Shown here in pieces: positions 1 through 5,403 of a DNA stretch of 5,414 nt. The position numbers and the translations under genes were made by a program. The DNA comes from an uncultured Angelakisella sp. (GTDB lineage Bacteria > Bacillota > Clostridia > Oscillospirales > Ruminococcaceae): the NCBI GenBank assembly GCA_910585535.1, contig CAJUFK010000173.1, positions 1 to 5,414 of the forward strand. The letters run 5' to 3'. The notes beneath the pieces were generated by a model. That model saw only the letters and a list, made by a program, of their open reading frames with translations, was not told the DNA's origin and ran no database searches. How positions within the stretch are numbered: the stretch's first letter is position 1; every line of letters begins with the position of its first letter.

Positions 1-227
1 CCCGCCGCCGGGCAGGTGGCCCAGTGCGGTATGTACCCGATGCCGGTGGCCCTGTCTGGGCTACCGTCCAGCTCACAGGCAATCACCTCCCCATTGGGGG
101 TGACGATCCGGCGCTTGCCGCCAGCTGTCTGCCAGTAGGTCACCGGCTCTGGATCGCAGGGCATCGCTTTCCCGGTGGCCGTCTTGATCCAGATGATTTC
201 CTTGCCGCATCCTCTGCATTTCGCCAT
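1..227 (-). CDS. small zinc-knuckle phage protein, 3' end outside window
   Basis: The frame opens with ATG at 227-225 and stays open for 75 full codons to the left edge, with no stop, so the gene is incomplete here. The ribosome site AAAGGAA (plus-strand 237-243) lies 9 nt upstream of this ATG and fixes the start. The protein begins MAKCRGCGKEIIWIKT and carries C4 and C7 as a CxxC knuckle, then C24 and C51, and near its visible end H68 and C72 (HWATC). A C-x2-C plus H-x3-C arrangement suggests one small zinc-binding fold. From memory, very similar short proteins (about 80 residues, ending soon after this Cys) are frequent in phages and prophages of Clostridia, always without a known function. 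It is the first gene after the repeat-rich noncoding region and may have its own promoter there. A role in nucleic-acid binding is a guess from the zinc knuckle only. Confidence 0.8.
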   Translation of the reverse strand, partial: MAKCRGCGKEIIWIKTATGKAMPCDPEPVTYWQTAGGKRRIVTPNGEVIACELDGSPDRATGIGYIPHWATCPAA

Positions 228-246
228 GGTGCATCATTCCTTTCTG

Positions 247-263
247 CAGGTGTTTTTTACCTG
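247..263. repeat. small inverted repeat in the leader of the zinc-knuckle gene
   Basis: Arms CAGGT (247-251) and ACCTG (259-263) pair perfectly around a 7-nt T-rich loop. In the minus-strand transcript the hairpin ends 3 nt upstream of the AAAGGAA ribosome site, so it could affect access to it. No T-run follows on either strand, so it is not an intrinsic terminator. A five-base stem can arise by chance. Confidence 0.4.
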
Positions 264-264
264 T

Positions 265-296
265 CCGCACTACTGTTTTCAAAAATAGTAGTGCGG
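265..296. repeat. perfect 10-bp inverted repeat made of two facing decamers
   Basis: CCGCACTACT at 265-274 and its exact reverse complement AGTAGTGCGG at 287-296 face each other across 12 bp. The spacer itself can partly pair (A-run against T-run), giving a longer cruciform or RNA hairpin. Neither side is followed by a T-run, so it is not a terminator. Each arm is one copy of the decamer that recurs through 265-554. It lies just downstream of a candidate promoter, where either a bound repressor or an RNA hairpin could act. Confidence 0.85.
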
Positions 297-310
297 GGGA
301 AAATCCTTGA

Positions 311-340
311 TTTATCGGGGTTTACCGGCTGCTTTGTCAC
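311..340 (-). promoter_or_regulatory. candidate sigma-70-type promoter for the zinc-knuckle gene
   Basis: Reading the minus strand, GTGACA (340-335, five of six bases of the -35 consensus) is followed after 18 bp by GATAAA (316-311, four of six bases of the -10 consensus). Transcription would begin near 304, just before the 10-bp hairpin at 296-265, and would give a leader of about 75 nt. The -35 hexamer shares its first base with a decamer copy (340-349), as expected if the decamers are operators. The match is moderate, and the gene may instead be reached by read-through from the primase gene. Confidence 0.35.
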
Positions 341-351
341 CGCACTCCTAA
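327..351. repeat. composite direct repeat, copy 1
   Basis: On the plus strand the block begins GGCTGCTT and ends CCGCACTCCTAA, with a short spacer between. The same two ends in the same order and orientation recur at 488-516, where the spacer is 4 bp longer. The block contains decamer copy 340-349 and the candidate -35 hexamer. Confidence 0.7.
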
Positions 352-448
352 TTCTGAAAAACTAACCTCGTTTTTGAGTTTTTCGCAATTCTGCACGATC
401 TGAATGTTGAAATGCAAAATTGCAATAAACCGATGTAATAGGTGTTTT

Positions 449-466
449 TAGGAGTAATAGGAGTTA
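449..466. repeat. tandem 9-bp repeat TAGGAGTAA / TAGGAGTTA
   Basis: Two adjacent 9-mers (449-457 and 458-466) differ at one position. Each contains AGGAGT, the 5' part of the decamer read on its other strand (AGGAGTGCGG). They may be weak or half sites of the same binding protein, placed between the two composite repeats. Confidence 0.55.
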
Positions 467-487
467 GGAAAGCCTACAAATCCGCAT

Positions 488-516
488 GGCTGCTTGATTT
501 TTCGCCGCACTCCTAA
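488..516. repeat. composite direct repeat, copy 2
   Basis: The plus strand again reads GGCTGCTT, then a T-rich spacer, then CCGCACTCCTAA, matching 327-351 in order and orientation 161 bp away. Directly after it, the pentamer CTAAC occurs at 513-517, 518-522 and 525-529, leading into the hairpin at 531-552. Confidence 0.7.
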
Positions 517-530
517 CCTAACTACTAACT

Positions 531-554
531 GCACTCCTGTTTTCAGTAGTGCGG
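531..554. repeat. second decamer hairpin, just after the primase gene
   Basis: Arms GCACTCCT (531-538) and AGTAGTGC (545-552) pair with one mismatch around a GTTTTC loop, and the right decamer runs on to 554. The sequence CTGTTTTCA at 537-545 also occurs in the first hairpin (273-281), so the two hairpins share ancestry and not only their arms. It starts 9 nt after the primase-helicase stop codon. No T-run follows on the minus strand, so it is not a classical terminator, though it could protect the mRNA 3' end. Confidence 0.7.
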
Positions 555-563
555 CACTGTTCA

Positions 564-3269
564 TTAAAATGGCAAATCTCCGCATTCGTCATCGCTCATC
601 TCACGAAATTGCTCTTGCTGGTATTCATAGCCTTTGGCTGCTGGCGGGTATTGGCCAGTATCCTCCATCTCATCTGCATCATCTATGGGGTCTTTTTGCT
701 CAGAGATTTGTCCGATTCTAAATTCAACAAATCGGGCATTCCGATTGTCAAACCACTTCAAAACAGAATATTGCTTTTTCCCTGTGCGCTTGTCCACATC
801 CACGGCGATGAGGCCCCGCTCTGCCAAATACTTCATGGTTTTCCGGGGGCTGTATCCCGCTTTGCTCAGGGCTTGATTCAGCATTGACGGGAAGATGTAG
901 GCGGTGTTTCCAGTGTCGCTGGTAAAGCCGAGGCAGGTGCCGACCGCATTGGGGCCGAAATATGCCTTGTTTGACAGCACCCAGTCCACGATGAATTGGG
1001 TGGCGTTCTCATTGACATCCATGGTGTTGCTCTCCACCTGGTTGAGCAGAATGTCAGCCGCCATCTGCTGGGCCATGGCCCACGAGGTGGCCTCGCCGCC
1101 CCTGAAGAACCACCTGTCTATCATGGAATCGGCCAGCGCCACCGCCGAGATCCCGGCAATGTGGGAGCCGTTTTTTCCCTCGCTTATGTCCCGGACATAG
1201 GCCAGCATTCGCTCGTAATCCTCCACAATCTGGCGCTCATCCATGGCCAGTATCTTCTCGATGAAGGCGGGACCGGCCCAGCCGCAGTCCAGCACGGCCT
1301 GTTGATGCATGAGCGAGGCATCGGTTTCGTTGTCGAACGGTCCGCCGTAAATTTCGAGGACACGGGTGCTGACGCCGGTCTGCGTGGTTTCAGTGCTGAG
1401 GGGTTCTTCGCCGGTGGCCAGCGCTACTGTCCGCCATTGGTACAAGGTCTGAAGGCCCCCGGTCTTGCTGCCTCTGATTTTGCCGGTACCGCTGGAAATC
1501 ATGTAGACGATCTTCTCCAGCGCCCCCTGCTGTGTCCCTGCCAGCTGCCGCTCATCAATGCCGAGGGGCAGGTCGCAGTAGAACGAGGCCATCCGTTCGA
1601 GGCCGACTTGGGTGGCGTTGAAGCTGGCCATGAGCCGCTCCGGGTCCCCCCAGGCCGAGAGCGCCGCTTTGAGGGCGGCGGTCTTGCCGCCCTTGGAACC
1701 GCCCCAGTTGTACACAAAGAATATCCTCTGCTTCAAAATCCGCAGAAGTGGGGCGGCAAAGGAAGCGGCCAGAATAAACCGGAATTTGTTCCTTGCTCGG
1801 TGCGGGGCCATCCGCTCGATCCAGCGCTCGAAGCTGCCGTTTTGGCAGTATGCCGCCGCCATGCCTCTTTGAGACGGGTCGATGTCCAGCGTGATCCCTT
1901 TGTCATGGCCGGGAAGGAACCGCCGCCCCGGCTGCCAGCCGAAGGTGGAGGTTGCATCGTTCATGGGTATCAGGTCGATGTTTTCCGCCTCCAAGGCTCC
2001 GAGAAACTTCACCACCTGTTTGGCGTTTTCGCTGGTGATCGTGCAGCCAAGGTCTGACAGGTCGGTGATTTTCCTGCTGGAGAAAATGGTGGAGCGGGGG
2101 AAGATGGCCGTGTGCCATTTATCATCCCGCTTGAAGGCGATCTCCATCTTCTCATCGCCGGTTTCGAGGCTTTTGAGGCGCTTGGTCAGGATGATGGGTG
2201 TCCGGCAGACGGAAACGGGGCGCAGGGTCTTTTGGTCAATGATGCTGATTCCCTTGTCCGAGTAGATGAAGCCCTCCGGCTGCCGCAGGGTGATGGGCGC
2301 TCCGGCTATGGCCTCCGGGATCACATACTCATCGAGGCTGATTCTTTCCGCCCCATCCAGAGCCTGACGGATCAGCCTTGCGCCGTTGTCCCGTCCGTTT
2401 TTGATGTAGATGTCAGACGGGTCTTTTTCGCCCAGCGCCTTGCAGTCCCAGCGGTAAACCTCCCCGGTGAATCCTCCATCGTGAAGGCAGCGGAACAGCT
2501 TGTCCGTGAAGGTCTGGCCCCCGGTGTCCGGCTCCTGGTGGATGTAAAGCCGCAGCCCCTTGAAATACTCGGTCTGGTCCGTTTTGAACAAGGTGGCACC
2601 CGCTATGCCGATGGCGGGGATTCCCATGTGCCAGAGGCTTTGGGTGTCGCTCTCGCCCTCGACCAGAACGCAGTAACCGGGCTTTTGAAATTCCGGGAGC
2701 CGCCACACGCCATATGGGAAAATCTTCCCCTTGGAGCCATAGCCCCAGCGGAAGTCCTTCTTCCCGTAGCGTTTCCTGTTCAGGACTACCTGCCCGTTTG
2801 TCCCAAGGTAGGGGATTTTAAGGTATGGGATTCCGTTGTTGTCCTTCTCTGTAGACAGGCGGCAGGTGTCCCTCAAAAATTCCAATGGGAGCTTTTTATC
2901 CACGCTATACTGTTCCAGAGTGTACGGTGAAGCCTCCCGCCCGATGGGAACGCTTTCTCTTTTGGCGGGTTTTGGCCTCTCGCGGCTCACGCCATACTTC
3001 TCCAGAATTTCCTTGTAGGCCTTGGTGGTATCATCACCGTATCCATGAATCTTCGCCCAGAAGGATATGAAGTTTCCACCCTCATCCTCTGCAAAGCAAT
3101 GCCATTTCCCCGTTTTCAGATCCACCGAAAAGCTGTTGTTCCTGTCATCGTGGAAGGGGCAGAGGCCGATCAGGTTGTCACCTGTGATTTTGTATTTTGC
3201 AACGGCAGCGGTGTACTCCGCCCTATAATCTACGATCCTGTCGAGGTCTACGCTGTCCCATACCGCCAT
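564..3269 (-). CDS. phage primase-helicase (CHC2 zinc finger, Toprim, DUF927 ATPase)
   Basis: This 901-residue protein probably opens the origin and primes phage DNA replication. An N-terminal CHC2-like zinc finger holds C37, H40 and C58. The fourth usual Cys is replaced, the stretch reading CFAEDEGG. A basic linker (about 95-112) leads to a primase-type core with Toprim: VEGESD at 203-208, and EPDTGG at 246-251 in place of DxDxxG. A DUF927-type ATPase spans roughly 330-640, with Walker A GGSKGGKT (523-530), Walker B LGIDE (569-573), a sensor-like ALATGEE (616-622) and a possible arginine finger R636. A winged-helix-like segment follows (about 795-840), and the C-terminus is acidic and ends DECGDLPF. 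An in-frame TGA two codons upstream (3275-3273) makes 3269 the most upstream ATG; a weak GGTGG site sits 6 nt before it. The gene follows an ssDNA-binding-like gene and precedes the repeat region. Assignment by domain is strong, but its exact enzymatic activities are untested. Confidence 0.9.
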   Translation of the reverse strand: MAVWDSVDLDRIVDYRAEYTAAVAKYKITGDNLIGLCPFHDDRNNSFSVDLKTGKWHCFAEDEGGNFISFWAKIHGYGDDTTKAYKEILEKYGVSRERPKPAKRESVPIGREASPYTLEQYSVDKKLPLEFLRDTCRLSTEKDNNGIPYLKIPYLGTNGQVVLNRKRYGKKDFRWGYGSKGKIFPYGVWRLPEFQKPGYCVLVEGESDTQSLWHMGIPAIGIAGATLFKTDQTEYFKGLRLYIHQEPDTGGQTFTDKLFRCLHDGGFTGEVYRWDCKALGEKDPSDIYIKNGRDNGARLIRQALDGAERISLDEYVIPEAIAGAPITLRQPEGFIYSDKGISIIDQKTLRPVSVCRTPIILTKRLKSLETGDEKMEIAFKRDDKWHTAIFPRSTIFSSRKITDLSDLGCTITSENAKQVVKFLGALEAENIDLIPMNDATSTFGWQPGRRFLPGHDKGITLDIDPSQRGMAAAYCQNGSFERWIERMAPHRARNKFRFILAASFAAPLLRILKQRIFFVYNWGGSKGGKTAALKAALSAWGDPERLMASFNATQVGLERMASFYCDLPLGIDERQLAGTQQGALEKIVYMISSGTGKIRGSKTGGLQTLYQWRTVALATGEEPLSTETTQTGVSTRVLEIYGGPFDNETDASLMHQQAVLDCGWAGPAFIEKILAMDERQIVEDYERMLAYVRDISEGKNGSHIAGISAVALADSMIDRWFFRGGEATSWAMAQQMAADILLNQVESNTMDVNENATQFIVDWVLSNKAYFGPNAVGTCLGFTSDTGNTAYIFPSMLNQALSKAGYSPRKTMKYLAERGLIAVDVDKRTGKKQYSVLKWFDNRNARFVEFRIGQISEQKDPIDDADEMEDTGQYPPAAKGYEYQQEQFREMSDDECGDLPF

Positions 3270-3301
3270 GTTTCACCACCGCCATTCCATTCTGTATATT
3301 T

Positions 3302-3316
3302 GGGCGGATGCCGCCC
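3302..3316. repeat. GC hairpin in the gap before the primase gene
   Basis: GGGCGG (3302-3307) and CCGCCC (3311-3316) form a perfect 6-bp stem with a 3-nt loop, and flanking T/A bases can extend it. It lies in the 84-bp gap between the 288-residue gene and the primase-helicase gene, the only sizeable gap in the run. No T-run follows on the minus strand, so termination is unlikely. It could partly block transcript decay or tune the ratio of the abundant ssDNA-binding protein to the primase. Confidence 0.55.
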
Positions 3317-3353
3317 GAAAGCAGCACCCGCCTCGCTGGGGGTTCCTGAAGTT

Positions 3354-4220
3354 TTACGCAAAGGGGAGATCGTCATCGCTGGGAGGGGGCGCTTCCTCAA
3401 ATGCGGCCTCATCTGCATCCGGATAGATGTCCGGCGCTTTGCTCCGATCCGGGGCGGCAGTGTAATCATCCAGCGTGATGGCCAGACTCTGGTACTGCTG
3501 CTTGATCTGGCCCCGAAGCTGCACCACCTGGGCGGCAATGGCAGGGGGCAGAAGGCCGCTCTTTTTCACCAGCACCTTGCTGTACGGGGTGCCGGTGCTG
3601 TTCTTGGTCTTTTCCAGTGTGAAGGACACGATCATGCCGGTGTAGGGGGTGCCGCTGGCCAGAATCTTCGCCAGCTGCTTATTGATGTCCTTGATGGAGG
3701 TGGGCGGGACCGTCAGCAGGTAAAGGTTCGGATCGCCGTCCATCATCATGTAAATCCGGCGCATATTCTTGCAAGCCTTTCCCTTTTTGGGGTTGCCGTT
3801 TTCGTCCACGCCGGTCCCATACTGGTTATAGGGGCAGGTTTCACAGGCTGTCACCTCGCCGGTGCTGGGGTTGAATCCCATCTTGCCGTCCATGCTGGAG
3901 CAGACAGGAATCTTGGCGGCATCGTCCCCGCTTCCATAGGCACCGGGCCAGTAAGCGCTCACCCGGTGGGTGAACACGATCACGGCATCAATCTGCTTCA
4001 TGGGTTCGGCATCGTTCTCATCCTCCCCCTGCACCTCGAAGGCAAGCCCCCCGCCGCTGGGGACCTTGATCTGGCGGCAGGTGATCCCGCTTTCCGGGTC
4101 GAGGTCGGACAACTCATCCTGAAGCTCTGCCATCAGTTCCGGGTCGATGCCCTCATAGCGGTTGACGATCTGGAAACTGTCAACGACAGCGAGGGCGGTG
4201 GTCTTTTTTGTGGTGGCCAT
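3354..4220 (-). CDS. putative phage ssDNA-binding protein with zinc site and SSB-like acidic tip
   Basis: The 288-residue protein has an N-terminal segment (about 10-85), a Cys cluster (C107, C126, C129, C150) that could hold one zinc ion, a conserved-looking core (TVPPTSIKDINKQLAKI, 170-186), and an acidic, Pro-rich tail ending SDDDLPFA. The tail resembles the bacterial SSB C-terminal tip (DDDIPF), which recruits repair and replication enzymes. From memory this family is widespread in gut and Clostridia phages, next to primases, with little experimental work. The ssDNA-binding role is inferred from the tail, the location and the zinc core. A strong GGAGG site (plus-strand 4231-4235) lies 10 nt before the ATG, and an in-frame TAA just upstream rules out a longer form. 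Only 2 nt separate it from the preceding stop, implying coupled translation. The strong site fits a protein needed in quantity. Confidence 0.7.
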   Translation of the reverse strand: MATTKKTTALAVVDSFQIVNRYEGIDPELMAELQDELSDLDPESGITCRQIKVPSGGGLAFEVQGEDENDAEPMKQIDAVIVFTHRVSAYWPGAYGSGDDAAKIPVCSSMDGKMGFNPSTGEVTACETCPYNQYGTGVDENGNPKKGKACKNMRRIYMMMDGDPNLYLLTVPPTSIKDINKQLAKILASGTPYTGMIVSFTLEKTKNSTGTPYSKVLVKKSGLLPPAIAAQVVQLRGQIKQQYQSLAITLDDYTAAPDRSKAPDIYPDADEAAFEEAPPPSDDDLPFA

Positions 4221-4222
4221 AG

Positions 4223-4732
4223 TCAGTTATCCTCCGTTTCTGTTTCTTCTATGGAATCCGCATCAGCGGATTCGGCTTCCTGAAATTCTCCCTCTGCCAG
4301 AGCTGCTTCCAGCGGCGAGAGAATATCCTCTGCAGTCAATTCTGCGGTGTAGAGATTGTCGAGGGTGCGCCGCATTTCGGCGGCGGCGTTGATCAAGATT
4401 TGGGCTGCCGCGGTGGCGCTGTTCACGATGGAGCTTGTGGCATCCACGGCATTGAAATTGGGATCGGCAAGGGTGCCGAGAAGCCGGTCAGTGTCGCTCT
4501 TGATGGCCTTGACCGCAGCATTGATCTTCACCAGCTGTTCAGCGGCGATGCCATAGGCTTCATGCCGGTTGCGGACAAAAGGCGGAGCGGTTTGGGCTTC
4601 CCGTGCGACCTGCTGGTGGTGTTTCTGGATCATCTCCAGGACGGTCTGGATGGAATCCTTTGCCACCGCCTCGATGGCGGCATCCAGTGCCGTGCGGGTG
4701 TCGAGTTCCATCTGTTCGTATTCTTCTCGCAT
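4223..4732 (-). CDS. acidic all-helical phage protein of unknown function
   Basis: I do not recognise this 169-residue protein. It is predicted almost wholly helical and Ala/Glu-rich: helices around 5-48, 55-90 and 97-130, then an acidic tail (EGEFQEAESADAD, followed by EETETEDN). There are no Cys residues, no membrane segment and no catalytic motif. AAAGGAG (plus-strand 4741-4747) is 8 nt before the ATG. The upstream gene stops at 4738-4736 in the same frame, so the junction reads TGA CCC ATG and this ATG is the only possible start of a full form. It sits directly before the ssDNA-binding-like gene with 2 nt between them. A scaffold or accessory role in early replication or recombination is suggested only by that position. 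Confidence 0.75.
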   Translation of the reverse strand: MREEYEQMELDTRTALDAAIEAVAKDSIQTVLEMIQKHHQQVAREAQTAPPFVRNRHEAYGIAAEQLVKINAAVKAIKSDTDRLLGTLADPNFNAVDATSSIVNSATAAAQILINAAAEMRRTLDNLYTAELTAEDILSPLEAALAEGEFQEAESADADSIEETETEDN

Positions 4733-4735
4733 GGG

Positions 4736-5191
4736 TCAGGCTCCTTTCGGCTTCTTCACCGCCGCCCTCCGGCAGCCGATGTCGTTAAACTCATAGGTGC
4801 GGATCACTGCCGCCAGTTCCTCGGACAGTTCGCCGTGTTCCTCCACATAGGCGGTTATGGCGGACTGGAGGGTTTTGGCGTTCACCGTTTCCTTGATAAT
4901 GCCGCCCAGCCCCTCTCCCCGGAGGGCGCTGAGGTAGTCATCGTAATCGAGGCCGGATTCAGCCAGTTCTGCATCCCCCTTTTTGGTGTAGGAGGTTTTA
5001 GGGAGCAGGCTGAAGCTGTGGCCGGCGTGGACAAATTTCGGGGTGTCATCGTCCACCATCTGCTGGGCCATCTCTTTCTTCAGGGCCTCGATGGCGGCGT
5101 TGTTCTCTTTGGTCTGGGCTTCGAGCGCATCCTTGGTGGCCCGGAGTTCCAGGAGCCGCTGGCCCATCTCTGTCAGTGTCATGCTGTTCAT
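4736..5191 (-). CDS. coiled-coil N-terminal phage protein of unknown function
   Basis: The 151-residue protein opens with a charged heptad-like helix (about 5-47, from TLTEMGQRLLELRATK to KKEMAQQM), a likely coiled coil. A compact domain follows (52-140) with GHSFSLLPKTSY at 57-68 and VNAKTLQSAITAYVEE at 103-118. The C-terminus is basic (RRAAVKKPKGA). Small proteins of this design recur in early regions of Firmicutes phages, but I cannot name the family; it is not an obvious Gp157. ATG 5191 overlaps the previous stop as ATGA, so translation is probably coupled. The purine run AAAGGAAAGG lies immediately before that ATG, which is too close for ideal spacing. An in-frame ATG three codons later (5182-5180, residue 4) is 9 nt from it and may be the true start, giving 148 residues. 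Confidence 0.75.
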   Translation of the reverse strand: MNSMTLTEMGQRLLELRATKDALEAQTKENNAAIEALKKEMAQQMVDDDTPKFVHAGHSFSLLPKTSYTKKGDAELAESGLDYDDYLSALRGEGLGGIIKETVNAKTLQSAITAYVEEHGELSEELAAVIRTYEFNDIGCRRAAVKKPKGA

Positions 5192-5403
5192 CCTTTCCTT
5201 TGTATCTGTTCCATGCTGAAAAGGAACATCACCTCAAACCAAAGCCCTTGGTAGGATTTCCTTCCCCGCATTATCGGTACGACCTTTGCCATTTCGGCGG
5301 CGATGTTGCGATCACATCCATGGCTCATGAGGAGTTTGATGAATCGCTTCTTGTTGGCGCAGCGCCATGCTTTCGGAAGGGCGATGTTCATGGACACAGC
5401 CAT
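5188..5403 (-). CDS. small basic phage protein, unknown function, start uncertain
   Basis: This is a short basic protein of 71 residues if it starts at 5403. Its core, KKRFIKLLMSHGCDRNIAAEMA, is followed by VVPIMRGRKSYQGLWFEVMF, suggesting a small helical domain. I recognise no family with confidence, although short proteins starting around RFIKLLMSHG are familiar from Firmicutes phage early regions. No ribosome site precedes ATG 5403 or the in-frame ATG at 5391-5389 (residue 5). The frame also stays open to the right edge (three more full codons), so the gene could begin outside the window. Its TGA stop overlaps the next gene's ATG (ATGA), which ties it to the same operon and supports it being real. 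Confidence 0.6.
   Translation of the reverse strand: MAVSMNIALPKAWRCANKKRFIKLLMSHGCDRNIAAEMAKVVPIMRGRKSYQGLWFEVMFLFSMEQIQRKG

Larger units (their letters stand above)
228..563. promoter_or_regulatory. AT-rich repeat region; candidate replication origin or operator array
   Basis: This 336-bp gap lies between the stop of the primase-helicase gene and the start of the zinc-knuckle gene. I find no gene in it, because stops are dense on the minus strand. The decamer CCGCACT(A/C)CT occurs at 265-274, 340-349 and 505-514 on the plus strand and at 287-296 and 545-554 on the minus strand, with a one-mismatch copy at 529-538. Partial copies (AGGAGT) sit at 450-455 and 459-464. The core 351-450 is 68% AT by hand count and holds A/T-rich inverted repeats (356-362 with 378-384, and TGCAA/TTGCA at 413-424). 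Repeats in both orientations flanking an AT-rich core next to an initiator-type gene is the layout of an iteron origin. A cooperative operator would look similar. Which of the two it is remains inference. Confidence 0.6.

Noticed and set aside
73..282. A 69-codon minus-strand frame overlapping the zinc-knuckle gene.
   Set aside because: It begins inside the decamer hairpin and has no ribosome site. The other frame, from 227, has a spaced AAAGGAA and an orderly CxxC...HxxxC pattern, so this one is the shadow.
265..296. The strong hairpin read as a rho-independent terminator.
   Set aside because: No run of T follows the stem on either strand; the same holds for the hairpin at 531-552.
24..365. 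A 113-codon plus-strand frame with a hydrophobic end.
   Set aside because: It crosses the noncoding repeat region and lies opposite the zinc-knuckle gene. The hydrophobic part comes from translating T-rich repeat DNA.
449..529. TTAGG/CCTAA-rich stretches resembling telomere-like repeats.
   Set aside because: The units are few and irregular and are explained as parts of the decamer and CTAAC pentamer repeats.
265..554. The repeats read as a CRISPR array.
   Set aside because: The units are only 10 bp, occur in both orientations and have irregular spacing, and no cas gene is present.
996..2057. A 353-codon plus-strand open frame.
   Set aside because: Antisense to the DUF927 ATPase coding region, where Walker A and B are clear in the minus-strand frame. 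No recognisable protein pattern.
2112..2930. A 272-codon plus-strand open frame.
   Set aside because: Antisense to the Toprim and mid region of the primase-helicase; a stop-free shadow.
3045..4283. A 412-codon open frame on the plus strand.
   Set aside because: It lies opposite the well-supported ssDNA-binding-like gene and the start of the primase gene. It arises because GC-rich codons on one strand leave the other free of stops. Its translation shows no coherent domain.
4400..5254. A 284-codon plus-strand open frame.
   Set aside because: It covers two minus-strand genes with good ribosome sites and coupled junctions. The composition looks like reverse-strand noise.
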